Assembly: GCA_951812925.1 (NCBI GenBank)
Contig: OX638368.1
Coordinates: 115,033,309 to 115,097,308 of the forward strand
Length of the DNA: 64,000 nt
Source of the DNA: Calliopum simillimum
Taxonomy: Eukaryota > Arthropoda > Insecta > Diptera > Lauxaniidae
Direction: 5' to 3'
Made by a program: the position numbers and the translations under genes. Numbering within the stretch: the stretch's first letter is position 1; every line of letters starts with the position of its first letter. Positions 1 to 11,924 of this stretch are shown in pieces. The notes beneath the pieces were generated by a model that did not search any database, was not told the origin of the DNA, and was given only the letters and a program-made list of their open reading frames with translations.

Positions 1-51
1 GTTTTTTTCTTTTGCTCTTTTCTTTGTTTGCCTTCCTTCCGGCTGCTGCAG

Positions 52-542
52 TGCTTAAAGAGGAACCCGATGATTTGGCACATTTGGGAACAACTTCAGT
101 CGATGCTTGTATGCCACTCGATGAGACAACTCCATTATTTGGTGAAATGTTAGTTGGACTTATGCCCTATGGTAGCCTTTTGCCAGACGATATAAACTCA
201 TTGGATTCAACAACATCATCATCGGCGGCAACAACATCAGCAATATCTACAACAGCGACAAGAGCATCGCCAACACTCACACAAAGCAATTATAGTAATA
301 ATAGCAATAGCAACAGCAACAATGCAAGCCACGCTAGTAATATACATCGCAATACAGCGACAGCAAATAACTCCTCGATGTCATCATCATCGACATCATC
401 ATCGTCGTCGTCGCCGTCTTCATCCGTAACTTCACCGGCAGCAGTGAAAGAATCACTTATCGATCAATTTATTAATTATCGTGAAGAATCAAATGATACA
501 AATTGCTCACAGCATTTACTATCGCCAAGTGTGACATCAAAG
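52..542 (+). CDS. sima: sima (HIF-1alpha) internal exon, start of the oxygen-dependent degradation region
   Basis: The exon begins after a pyrimidine-rich acceptor ending ctgctgcag and ends at a GTGAGT donor (543). It is open throughout: two bases complete an upstream codon and it ends in phase 0. It encodes about 163 residues starting LKEEPDDLAHL, then a hydrophobic/acidic stretch (FGEMLVGLMPYG, LLPDD), then a Ser/Thr/Asn-rich low-complexity region. In the HIF-alpha family this lies after the PAS domains, at the start of the region controlled by prolyl hydroxylase and VHL; the PAS and bHLH exons would lie upstream of the window. Assignment to sima rests mainly on the next exon, with which it splices in frame. 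The acidic opening is similar in style to HIF-alpha degradation/transactivation segments. Residues 60-160 are low complexity and carry no family information. Confidence 0.85.
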
Positions 543-574
543 GTGAGTAACAATCGCGATAAATGTACAATAAT

Positions 575-1255
575 TTAGAGGCGTATGATGGGCCACTTAA
601 AAACATAAAGATCATACCATCATGTTTTAGTGTTAACCCTATCTCCATACCAAATTTCATAAATATCGATGTAGCGGTTTAGCCGTTAGGGCGTCTTTGT
701 TTATTTAGGGGCGTGGCATCGCCCACTTAAAAACATTTAGGTCATATTATAGTTCCTTAGTGTTAATCCTATCTCCATACCGAATTTCATAAAATTCGAC
801 TCAGCGACTTAGCCGCTTAGCCGTGAGAGCGTTGTTTTGCATTTAGGGGCGTGGCGCCGACTACTTACAAATATGATGGTCATATTATCGTTCCTTAGTG
901 CTAACCCTATCTCAATACCAATTTTCATTAAAATAAATGCACTTAAAAACATAAAGGTCATATTATTGTTTCTTAGTCTCAACCCTATCTCCATACCAAA
1001 TTTCATAAATATCGCTGTAGCTGTTTAGTTTTGTGGGCGTTTTCTTCATTTAGGGGCGTGGCACCGGCTTAGCCTTGAAGCCGTTTTTTCATTAAGAGGC
1101 GTGGCATCGCCCACTTAAAAACATAAAGTCATTGTTTCATAGTGATAACTCTATCATCATACCAAATTTTATAAAAATCGATGCAGCGGTTTAGCCGGGA
1201 GAGCAATTTTTTTTTTTTTCATTTAGAGGCGTGGCACCGCCCACTTTCAAAAAAT
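575..1255 (+). repeat. Degenerate tandem repeat filling sima intron 543-1410
   Basis: The 868-bp intron is mostly five or six degenerate units of roughly 130 bp. Each opens with a variant of aggggcgtggcaccgcccac, continues with cttaaaaacataaaggtcat and accctatctccataccaaat, and closes with a gcggtttagccg box. Units begin near 575, 706, 843, 1051 (short), 1096 and 1224. Some carry internal deletions. The remaining 150 bp up to the acceptor at 1410 is ordinary T-rich intron. No coding potential is supported. Confidence 0.8.
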
Positions 1256-1410
1256 ACATGACTAAAATTTCAATTTAACAGTAATTTAAATCTTTTTAAG
1301 TTTGTTGGATTTCTTACATTTTCACCTCATCTGAAATTATGTATATTCCACCTTCTGTATTCTATGATTTCTAATTTACCTTTTATTTCTCTTCCTTATT
1401 TTTCTTGCAG

Positions 1411-2257
1411 AGCCCCGAAGCCAGTAGCCTACCATCGCTATGCAGTCCAAATTCCCTAAGTCAAGAGGATGAATTTGCATTTATGACCATGAATGTGGAT
1501 GATGATATCGATATGGCTATGCGCGCTCCGTATATTCCAATGAATCCTCAAGATGATTTGCCGCTACTCACTGATGATTTAATGTGGTGCGGGAGCACAG
1601 CATTCGCAACAGAAGATTTACCACTACATAAAGATAGCGATGTAATGACTTACGATGTGTTGAAACATCAATTGCAAATGCAGCAGCAGCAACAGCAACA
1701 ACAACAAATGTGCAATAATCGTAACTTGCTGAGCTACCAAATGCAACAGCATCAACAAGAATTACAGCAGCAACATTTTAATAATTCATTATGCTCATCA
1801 CCAGCGTCGACAGCATCATCGCTGTCACCTTCGCCGGTGAATCATCATCATCATCAGCAACAGCAGCAGCAACAAAACTCGGGCGTTTTTGCAACAGACT
1901 CCAGTGAATTGGCCGCATTACTTGGTGGTAGCGGCAATGGATCATTGTCAATTTTAGGCAACCATTGTGGTGGTGGTAATGGTGGAACAACTTTAGTTGG
2001 TGCATGTTCTGATGACAGTCGCAGTGCGATGTCTCCGATACAGAGTCATCAACAGCAGCAGCAACAGCACGGAGTGCTGGATGCTGAAGATTTTAGACTG
2101 CAACAACAGCGACAAAATCATTTGCTTGGACAGTTTGTAGGTATCGATTGTAAAAAAGAGAAATTTGATAGTGGGGTGGCAGGAGGAGGAGGTGGCGGCG
2201 AAGGCGGCTTATGTGATTCCATAGAGGATGCATTTGACCAGGTCTACAATAAGGATT
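1411..2257 (+). CDS. sima: sima (HIF-1alpha) exon with the hydroxy-proline degradation motif
   Basis: The acceptor ttcttgcag precedes 1411 (phase 0, matching the donor at 543) and a GTAAGT donor follows at 2258 (phase 1). The exon encodes about 282 residues. Near its start is a HIF-alpha C-terminal oxygen-dependent degradation motif: acidic MNVDDDIDMAM, then RAPYIPM, then acidic DDLPLL. The proline codon at 1528-1530 matches the family's conserved hydroxylated proline (human P564), which once hydroxylated binds VHL and targets the protein for degradation. The LxxLAP core here reads MAMRAP, so Arg replaces the Leu before Ala. The rest is Gln-rich (CAG/CAA runs near 1681, 1855 and 2050) with Gly-rich patches and an acidic end (DSIEDAFDQVYNKD). 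The motif and its acidic setting make the family call strong; regulation by oxygen is family knowledge. Confidence 0.93.
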
Positions 2258-4916
2258 GTAAGTAAAATGGAAAAAAATGCAATTTTAAAGTTGTTGTAGT
2301 GCAATTGCAACAATTTCAAATGCATTAAACAAACATGAAACGTGTAAAGTTAAAGGAAAACTTGGTGAAAATTTGCTACTAAAGTGATACAATAAATTGT
2401 TTATCATTTTCGTACTTGCTCTTATCAATAAATCATATCACAGTGTGTGGAAAAATTTGCTGCTAATGAGCATGAATTATTCAAAAGTATTTCGGAAGTG
2501 TAAAGAAATGAAAGAAAAAAAAACACAACTTTTTAGCCATATTAAACTTTTTTTCTTGTTTATTAGCCTCATTTATTCATTTGCTTCGCAGACATTAATT
2601 TTTTTATTTTTTTTTTTTGTTTTTGAAGTGTCTGCGCTTAAGTGATGAAAATGTCATCTTTAGACATTGTGACATAAATTGACAGATGAGGGTCTTGTTT
2701 ATAAACATTGGAAAAAGTAAAACAGGAAAATTTTTATGAGTAAAGCTCACAATTACAGTAAATTCAACTATATGATTTTATTTAATTGTTCGTAAATAAA
2801 TTCAATGGGGGTTTTTTTTTCGACCACATTATCGTATCTGGAAAGAACTCTTCTGAGATTTCAGCTTCGTAGATCATTCCTACGAAAGACTCAAGTACAA
2901 TTTAAATGCGGGAAATAACTTTTTTCTCAAATTTGTAGTAAAGCCCGTAAAAAATTTATTCATTTAGTATTTTAATGAAACGGTTGTTTAAATAAGTACA
3001 CAGACGTGCAAGGCTTTGTTTCCGAGCAGCCTTCTCGTAGAATTTGAATTCGAGGTCTATATTGGCCCATCATCACAGAATTTTAAGATATTTGAGGTAA
3101 AATGCACGAAAAATTACTATTGGCTATTTTTCTGATTAGATGCAGACTGTACAATATTTTTTTTTATTGTCTTTTTTTGCCTTATTCATCACGTAGTACT
3201 ACTCTTTTTCTTCAAAATGAGCTCTTAAAAGTTGCCGTACGATGGTTTATTCAAAAATTGCTGTGCATAATATGATGCCATCTTAAATTGGCCATATCAT
3301 TTAAAGGAAGCATTATACGGCATCTTCCAAGTACTCATTATGAAGAGAGAGAGTAGAACTACGTGATGAATGTAGTAAAAAAAAATAACAAAAACTTGTC
3401 ACTTTCCGCATTTAACCTCAAAAATAGCTTTTTTTTTTTGTATATTACCTCAAAGGCATATGCTCAAAGATCTAACAATCCTGAGGTGATGGATCATTTC
3501 TAACGTTATATTCGGATTCTACGCAGAAAATTGCTACGGAAATTACCCTCACCTGTCTGGAAAATTGTTTATCTCGACGACATATTGGAACACAAATAAA
3601 TTTAGTCCTTAATTCGGTAAATAAGTAGTCAATATTACTGAATTAAAAATACATTTGCTCAAAGTTATTTAAGTCGATTAATATTTATCATAAGTTCCGA
3701 AGCCTCTTCCTTTGAAATATGTTGGAATGAATGACGATTAAATTTATAAAATAAATGATTTTTTGATACCATTTCGGTATCCTCTGACACATATTTACAT
3801 TCAGTCGTTTCTCGACTAAGACGACTGACCTCTTTACTGTTCTCAACTTTTTGAATTCGTTTACCTCCAAAACGATGAGTCCAAAAAAAAAACTGTTTTG
3901 CAGCAAATTTTGTTTAGCTACAGAATTGTCGATAAACATTTTTTTGGAGAAGTAACAGTTAACGAGATATTTGGAAAAAACTGATTTTTGGGACCTTTAA
4001 ACTTGAATAACTTTTTATCCGTACTCTTACGCAATGTAGTTGTCTCACTTACACTTTTTGCGGAATTATACACACTTCAACTTCACTGCACTGTTATCAA
4101 ACTAACAGTGAACTTCGTTATCATATTTCGGTCTTTTAAATACCATCTGGTGCTGAAAGCTGGAAACATCGAACGAAATATTCGAAACTGCTTTATGTTC
4201 AATGATTCTAGCGACAACTATTCACCACATTCTAAATTCACTGCACATTTCATTTTATACTTTTAAATAAAGTGGAAGCCAAGAAATTGTTCCGTCACAA
4301 TACGAATAAAAATACAACGTTTGATTTAGTCGCAATACTATTATGCAGATGCTCAACTATAATTTCAAAAACCCTTACGACTTTTGTTTTAAATAAATTC
4401 CTGAAGCATCGTGCAGGGTTAAACAATTAAAATTAGCAGAAAATATTGACGAATCAATTAGAAAAAAAAAATTGAATCCATTATCACCTTGAACTATTTC
4501 TATGAATAATACACCCATTTTTTTTTTTCCTGAAAAAATTTTAAATTTTCTTAAAAAAAAACCACATTGTTTATGACTGTTCTTAGTTGCAAAAACAAAT
4601 ATTAATTTTCTCACGCACGGTTGTGGTCGGCGTCGTTGGTCGAAACTTATAATTAAAATACCATCGGAAAATTATAGGATTAAAAAAAGATTTTTTTTAT
4701 TGTTTTTATATTGTCAATGTCATGGGCGAAACAAAGTTGATGTTTTATTTATTTTTTTCATTTTCTTAAGCTGAAAATAGAATTATCAAGTTGGCAACTT
4801 GTTATATGAGATTTAGCAAAATTTCACCAAGATTTCTGTTTAACACACGCCAAAGCAAAAGTAAATGTTTTCGCTTTTATTAAAAAAACTAATTTTTTTT
4901 ATTATTTAAACATTAG
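2258..4916 (+). other. sima intron, no gene; contains an imperfect palindrome
   Basis: This 2.66-kb AT-rich intron lies between a GTAAGT donor and the acceptor catta-g at 4916. I see no credible coding sequence. Around 3000-3560 is an imperfect foldback: the box near 3184 (ttcatcacgtagtactactc) is mirrored near 3345-3375 (gagtagaactacgtgatgaa), and the outer flanks also match weakly. This suggests an old foldback MITE. The rest is unremarkable. Confidence 0.6.
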
Positions 4917-5902
4917 CAACAAATCTTGACTGTTGGAATGAATATCTGCAAATTAATGTCAATGACACAACATCATCGTCAGCAGCACCAACACCGCCGC
5001 CTGCACTAACGCCAACAGCTCAGCAGCAGCAGCAACATATTGATGACTTACGGCAACAAGACTGTAAACAACAGCATGTACAGATGCAACATTTGCAGCC
5101 TGCTGCATTGCAACAAAATATTATTATAAATACAGCAAAAACAAGTGCTGCAACATTGCATGTGCCATTGATTACCATACAGAACAATAGCAAAAATATA
5201 TTGCTGCAACAACAGCAACATTTACAACGCAGCAACAGTAAACTGATTTTAAACGATGAAATGCTGTCGGCCAATAACAATAATAATATTGTTGTTGGTA
5301 ACAGCAACAACAACAATAATAATAAGAAAATGGCAACAATCAAATTGTTAAATGCTGCACCAACCACAGCCGCAACAATACGTTTGGCTGATAATAAGCA
5401 GCAGCAACAAAAATTAGTTGTCAAGGCAGCAACTCAACAGCAGCATGGCAATAAGCGGCATTTGTCTGCAGCAGCCACACAACAATTGGAAGCAAAACGT
5501 TTGAAAAATTCGAATACAACAACAATTGAATTGCAAACAGCACCACATTTGTTGCAGCAGCTGATGGCGCCAAGCATGCAGCAGCAACAACAACAAGTGA
5601 CAACCACAAATGCAAATGGACAAAAGCAACAGTCGTCACTGCAGCAGCAGCAACAACAACAACAGCAACGTAATAAAGCTGCTGCTGCGGCTGCTGCTGT
5701 TGCTCAACGTTGGGCAACAGCAACAACGACTTTCACAGAGCTGAAGCCGACAACAACGATAACTGTAGCGTCGGCAGCATCATTACAAGCACAACAACAA
5801 TCAAATTCGGTGCTGAAAAATTTGCTGGTAAGCGGTTGCGATGTTAATGCGGGTTATTGCATTGTGCCGATGCCACGAAAAAAATTGGTGGCCAAAGCAT
5901 AA
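4917..5902 (+). CDS. sima: sima (HIF-1alpha) exon encoding Gln-rich region and C-terminal CDVNA transactivation motif
   Basis: The acceptor at 4916 gives two bases that complete the codon left by the previous exon (t+ca). About 328 codons follow to a TAA at 5900-5902. The exon opens with NLDCWNEYLQINVND, then a long region rich in Gln, Asn, Thr and Ala. The last 26 residues include VLKNLLVSGCDVNAGY. Aligned on the Asn, the spacing of Leu (-11), Leu (-8), Cys (-3), acidic (-2), Val (-1) and Asn matches the HIF-alpha C-terminal activation domain (human L792, L795, C800, E801, V802, N803), which contacts CBP/p300 and whose Asn is the FIH substrate. The stop shortly after suits a natural HIF-alpha C-terminus. 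A possible donor GTAAGC at 5828 lies inside this motif (see separate entry). Function is inferred from the family. Confidence 0.9.
5828..5833 (+). promoter_or_regulatory. sima: Candidate alternative 5' splice site inside the last coding exon of sima
   Basis: The sequence ttgctg|gtaagc sits after the codons for LL and before VSGCDVNA. Splicing here would end the exon in phase 0. The exon at 41679 is also phase 0, so the joined frame stays open for 252 more codons. Use of this site would remove the CDVNA motif. The -1 base is G and the intronic side is a good consensus; the -2 and -3 positions (CT) are weak. Not proven without transcripts. Confidence 0.55.
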
Positions 5903-6589
5903 AAATGTGCATTAACCCATATGACACGAAAATCACATGAATAATGTATATGTGTTTGGAAATTTGGCTGCATTTTTGAGAGAATATAGTTTGAGAAGTT
6001 TAATTATCACCCACAAATAGACTTGTCGATAAGAAAAGTCTATGCAGTAGGGAATATTAAAATTCGACTTTTTTCGAAGAGTTTTGTAATACTGTGTCTT
6101 ACCCCATACCAGAAATTCACAAGCAAAAATCTTCACGCAATAGAAAAAACCGACTTAAGATTTGTAAACAGCGCGGGCAGCTGGAATACAAAGTTGTCAT
6201 AAATTTAATTTTTGAAATTGAACTAAGGGGCAACAAACCACAGGCATAAGAAAATAGACTATCTCGTGCTTTTGACTGCATATTGGGCTTATTCAATTTC
6301 AAGCTGAAAGCGTCATAGTGGATTAAACTTGCTTAGATCATCGTCCCAGGCAAATTTGGCTGTAGGCAGGGTAAAAAATTTAATTTCGATTTCATATTCG
6401 ATTTGAATATTTTATTTAAGTGGCATCAATACTAGACTTTCGTAACATAATTTTTTCAAATAAAAGTTCTTACACTCATAGTTTTCATACTTTTTCAAAT
6501 TAATTAAAATTTTAATTAAAATCATAACCAATGGACGTTATGTTTGTGAATTCAAGTTAATTGAGCTTAAATCTTTCCTGTATAAAGTT

Positions 6590-7060
6590 GATAGTAACAA
6601 GTTTTCTCTCGATCAAATTCGCTCAGCTTTCTGCCATACCTGGCTTATACTATTTCTAGTACGAAATTTGGTTCGATTGGCTCAAATAGCACTCTTAGTA
6701 CTGAGTATAGAAATTTGGTGTGTTTGGGGAGTGCCACGCTCTCTTATCCGAATTTGCTCATTTAACTACTAGAGTCGACTTATTGTTAGCATTTATACGA
6801 AATTTGGTTCAATCAACTCAAATATCACTCTCACCATAGAGTTTGTAAGATATTGCTTATATGGGAGGTACCACGCCCTGTTGCTCAAATTCGTTCTGGG
6901 TTTAAAGCTTAAGTTGGTGGCAGTGCGCAGTTTCGCTTATTTGATGCCACTTATGAGAGCTTCTTGCCCCTCTCTGAAGAGTTCGAAAACACATGAGAAG
7001 CAACAAATGTTTATCGCCAACTTAGAACAAGAAGGATATTTTGCATTTAAATAGTATCTT
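6590..7060 (+). repeat. Dispersed repeat with tatgggaggtaccacgccct boxes
   Basis: This segment repeats boxes such as acgaaatttggttcgattgg and cttatatgggaggtaccac at about 200-bp spacing. It resembles the left half of the repeat at 38490-39092. It appears to be a diverged fragment of the same interspersed family. No coding content is recognised. Confidence 0.55.
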
Positions 7061-7259
7061 CCTGTCTTTAGATCTGGATACATATGTATTTACTATGCCT
7101 TTGGCTCAAAAGATCAAAATCATAAGTTCGTATAAAGTTTAGCCGAAACATACTGTTCGATTCGGAAGATATTATACAAGTTAATACATTACATTGTAAA
7201 ACACCAACCACTACTGTTATTGATACCATTATGTTTGCCTTCGACTTTAATATTTTTGT

Positions 7260-7945
7260 ACAATGCAAAGTCAGTCAATTGTATCAAAAATGGTCCAAAT
7301 GTAATGCATAATCCGTCATTAGTACTTAAAATGGTCTAATTGTGTATCGATTGTGTCAGTGAAGTTATAATGTTACTGACTACGTACTGTTTGGCAGTTA
7401 GTGAAGAAGAACAAACGATAGTGTATCGGTTTAATGAATTGCGTTGCGTGGAGAGGCCCGGGTTTAAATCCTCCACTCGGTGATTTTCAATATCAATTTT
7501 TAAATTTCTAATATTTTGTACACAATTTGTCTAAAAAGTCATCGGATAAGAAAATGAAACATATGCCCAACATGGCCGAGGTATAAAATAATAAAAAAAT
7601 TTTCATTTCTGAGATTCGAACCCAGAACACATTCTTCAGAAGTATGTAACAAACTCTTTAGCACATTCGGCTATGAAACCTTTTGGCATTTGTGTGTAAA
7701 ATTTGAATTTCAAATTAAATTTGTTGAAATTTATAAATATAAAAAAAAAAATTGGTCCGAATGTAATGCATAAGCAGACAATTGACCTTTTTCTGATCCG
7801 ATTGTAATGCATAAGGAGACAATTGGTTACGCCCAATGACAAACAATGTAAAACGTAAATAGAACTTAATATGTGATGGGACCAGAATTTGGACTAGTTG
7901 CAAACTTGTTTTGGAATAGTCCGTGGTCCTGCAGGGTATTAAAGT
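7260..7945 (+). repeat. Composite repeat, copy A: two facing tRNA-like modules
   Basis: The left part carries tggtccaaatgtaatgcata. A plus-strand tRNA-like module follows at about 7415-7480 (A-box-like tagtgtatcggt, B-box-like gggtttaaatcc at 7460-7471). A second tRNA-like module on the minus strand covers about 7690-7605 (A-box-like tagccgaatgtgc, B box gggttcgaatctc, rc of 7611-7623). The right part has further copies of the gtaatgcataaggagacaat box and ends near ggaatagtccgtggtcctgc. Related copies lie at 24842-25660, 28450-29200 and 59557-61799. Confidence 0.65.
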
Positions 7946-10206
7946 AGAAAACAAACACTATGGTATATTGAAATGTGTTAAATTACATAGCAATTTCTGG
8001 TTTGGCTAAGCACTAACAGAAAACATCACGAAAAAAATAACACACAAACTATTTTTCTCTCAGAATAAACGCAAAAAAATGTTTCAACATTCATCACTCC
8101 CACTTTCGCAACCCCCGCCTCTCAATTATTAATAACAACAAGAACAACAATGAAGTTTGCAAAACTTTGAAAAGTTTGCATATAAAATTACTCGAGCGAT
8201 ATTCGCCCTTAATCATTAAATAAATATAACTATATTGAATCGTAACTTTTAACTGCACAATATTGTTAAAATGGACAAAAGAAAAAAAAAACACAATTTA
8301 CATTTTGTAAATGGATCGATTTTATAGTAGGAATACTAACTAAAAGCAGAAATAATATAAAAGTTTTTAGCATCGTTTAGTAAATATACTACAAAATGTA
8401 ATTCTAGTTAATATTAGTTGAAATTATAACTAAGTTCTAAATTATAATAAAAAAACACAAAAACAGCAGAAAATTAGACTATTAAAATTAGCAAACAAAT
8501 ATTTTAGTACTGTAAATTATTAAAAGTAATGCATAATATTTAGGTTCCATTTTTTTAGTTAAGTAAATTGTTAATTTTTTTATTATTCACTATTATTTAA
8601 TTTTTAAGCTGTAAATATACTAAAAATGTTTAATAAAAATTTAGTAGAAAATTAAGCAGAAAACTCAATTTAATCTAAAGGGCGTTTGCATAAACACTCT
8701 TGAGGCTAGATTAAAACTACTCAACAACACTAACTAGTCAAGTAATGTTAAAAAAAAAAAGAAACAAAAACTTGATTTCGCGCTGTCTGAAATTAATAAA
8801 ACAACAAAGGCTTGAATTTAATCTAGTTGTAGAAGAAGGAAAAACAAAATCGAAAACCAAACTTATGTAAACGACTTTTTAGAATTGCATAACAAGAATT
8901 TTTGTGTTTAAACATCAACAACAAAATCACGTTCAAAAAGTATTGAAGTGTTGAAATAAAAGATGGCGACTTTAAGTTTTTACTGTGATAGATTTTTCCG
9001 CCTTTTCTTATTACTATGTGAATTACGCTCCTCCTCCTTGTTTTTTATTTTCGCCAGTGTCTGATTACGTTTTACACAGTTTTCTTTTCTTATATGTATG
9101 TAAATTAATTGTTAAATGACTGCTAAATTTATGGTATATCACATGCATTAATATGAAATTTGGAGAATTTGTATTTAGAAAAAATAAAAGATCTTATCGA
9201 ATAATCCCAACAAAATTTTCTTGTTAAATTTGACGAATTTTTTAATTTTTGTTATTTTCATTAAATTTTTTCCCGCAAATTAATACATACAAAATATTTG
9301 TATGTGTGAAAAAATTTTAAATTATAAATCAAAAGTAAAACAAAAATTACAAAATTCGAGCGCTGAAGGTACAAAACATGAAAATCATATTAGAGAGAAA
9401 AAAACAAAACAAAACACGTTACATTTTATGAAAAAGAAAATGAAGTATTTAGCAAATAAATTTAAAAAGCAAAAAAGTTTATATACAAATTTTGAGAAAT
9501 AAAGTATATAGTAAAAAAGGAAACAGTTGAAATTATAAATTTAGTCAAAAGCGTACATTTTTCGGTGTTTAGCATAAATTTTGAGAAAAAGAAAGTAAAA
9601 AAAAAAAAATGCAAAATAAAATAAAATTACGACAACGCAATATTAACTTTTAGATACTAATGATAAAACAAAAAAATAAAAAAATACAGCTTTATGAAAA
9701 AATCCAAAATAAAAACAATAAATCAAAAAACAATACATAAAAAAATAATAATTACACACTAACAAAAACAATAAAAAAACTAAATAATGTTTTCTAAGTT
9801 TGTTATGCTGTTTATTTTATGCTTTGCTTTCCTTTTCTTCTCTCAGCCTACTTTACTTTTTAAAATTTAAGTTTTAATTTTTACAATTGTGTTTTTTTTT
9901 TTAAATTAGTTTTAAATTCTAATTGTATATAACGAAAATAATAATATTAGTTTTCAAAACCAAAATCAACTACAAAAATAAATGAAGAAAAAAAAATGTT
10001 GAGTTCAATAATTATTGCACTGCAAAATTTGTTTCATTTCAAATTCTATTTTAAGCTTAAATCCATTTTCGTTAACTGTACCTTATATAAGGTATTTATT
10101 TCTGATACTTTGATATTTTTTTTTTCAATTGAGTTTTCTTTTTCATTTCTATTGCCTGAATATATTTTTGATATCCTTAATGATATTGGTAAAGTTATTT
10201 TTACTA

Positions 10207-10624
10207 GAATCGCCCAATGGTCAAAATTTGACCAGAAATGTATTAAATAGGTTTGGTACTTCTTGGACAGTTTTAGTACTTTTTTTTGCTATTTGGTACA
10301 AATTATGTAGTAAAGCTCATTTATCATCCCTAGTACAATGACAAATGTTAAACGAAAAGAAAACAAAAAACATGAACTCAGTGTCATCAGCTTTTTGTCT
10401 TTCTCTTTGTACTGTACACTCTTTTCAGTTCTGTGTGACCGCGTATTTTGTCGTTGTTATTATTGAAAAATTTTCATTTAATTTTACCTGGCTTAATGGC
10501 AAAATATTAAAATAATTTTAACTTTGTGCACATTTACACACAAATACCTTTCTAATGGTGTATAATTCAAAGTCGTGCTCCATTTCTAACATAGTAAAAA
10601 CAGTAGGACAAATTTTTGTCTTGC
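10207..10624 (+). mobile_element. Non-autonomous element, copy 1 of an inverted pair
   Basis: About 418 bp, from gaatcgcccaatggtcaaaa to gacaaatttttgtcttgc. It is repeated in reverse orientation at 27677-28090. Shared internal boxes include tttggtacaaattatgtag, ctcagtgtcatcagctttt and aaagtcgtgctccatttcta. No open frame is shared, so it is probably a MITE or SINE-like element of unknown family. Confidence 0.7.
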
Positions 10625-11234
10625 TTATTAATATGTAGATATAGTGGACCTTATCACGAATAAACATTCTTGAGAATTTTTTTTTTTTTAGACTGCAATG
10701 GAAACTGCAAGGCTGAGAAAAAATTCTCTAGAATATTTATTGATGATAAGGCAGTTTGAGAAATAAAGTCGTAGGTTTTGGATTTTTACTGTTGCAAATG
10801 ATAGAGTATGATGCTCTTCGTTCGTTTCAGAGGTCAAAAAGATTCCTGTGCCTAAAAACTCTTCTCGAAATATTTTTTATTATATATAAAGCAATCCACG
10901 CCAAGTGTACCAGCTCAAAATTTCGCTCAAATTTGGCAATATTGTAGATACGGTGTGCAAGAACAACTACCCGGAAGGATTTGGTCCTAGTACCATTTGT
11001 TGTTAAAATACAGTGTGTTGAAGTTGGCGTTTTTAATCATTTTTATGAAAAGGGTGTTTTTTCAAAAATTTATAGCTTACACTAAAATTTGTAAATTGAT
11101 AAATCCAAGTTACTGATCCCACTCATTTTGAAGTGTTCTTTTAATAAAAAAATATTTCTTGGTGAAAAAAATGGTTTTGCACCAAAATTTTTAACACTTA
11201 AAAATACTTTAGTTTTTTTCAAAAAAACCCCCCT

Positions 11235-11690
11235 TTTTTTAAAAAAGTACTTAACATTAAATCATAATTTATAGGCATTAAAATGATGTATGACTTAAGA
11301 TGGGATTCGGACGCTAAATAAGAATTTTTGGCTTTTGAACGCCCGCGGAAGGCAAAAATCTTTTTTTACTCAGGAGGAAAGCATCTTACAAAAAAAGTGT
11401 ACTAGGCAAAAAATGCTTAGAATTGTTGTAATTTTTTTTGGAAACTTTTTTTTTTTGAATAATTTTTGAAAAAATTTTACACTTATTGATGATCCTGAGC
11501 ATTTTATGCCTAGTACACTTTTTTACTAAGATGCTTTCCTCTTGAGTAAAAAAAGATTTTTGCCTTCCGCGGGCGTTCAAAAGCCAAAAACTCCCATTTA
11601 ACGTCCGAATCCCATCTTGAATCATACATCATTTTAAAGCTTATAAGTTATGCTTTAATTTGAAGTACTTTGGAGAAAAAATCTAACTCT
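11235..11690. mobile_element. Palindromic foldback element
   Basis: Left-arm boxes (aaatgatgtatgacttaaga, cgcccgcggaaggcaaaaat, gtgtactaggcaaaaaatgc) recur in reverse complement at 11460-11640 with few mismatches. The spacer is short and T-rich. Arms are about 180-220 bp, so the whole can fold into one hairpin. No transposase is present. Confidence 0.75.
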
Positions 11691-11924
11691 ACTCTACTCA
11701 CCACGAAGTCTTTCATGCAGCTGAACTAAACTGTGTTCATATTTGAATGCTATGAAAGCTGTAAGCATTGAAATTCAAATGGGTGCCATATCACCTGGGG
11801 GTGCCACATCTCCCGGGCTTACCCTATGTATGTATAAATTGGAAAAATTACTTTGGTTTATCAGTTAGTAATGCGCAAAAAAAATGGAATATGGAATATG
11901 TTATATATGTATAACTCATGAACG

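Noticed and set aside
1778..2005. Minus-strand frame inside the hydroxy-proline exon
   Set aside because: Low-complexity mirror of the His/Gln-rich plus-strand coding sequence with no homology of its own.
5020..5726. Long minus-strand frames rich in Leu, Cys and Val opposite the sima exon
   Set aside because: They are the reverse reading of CAG/CAA glutamine and AAC/AAT asparagine repeats of the plus-strand exon; the plus strand has matching splice phases and a conserved motif.
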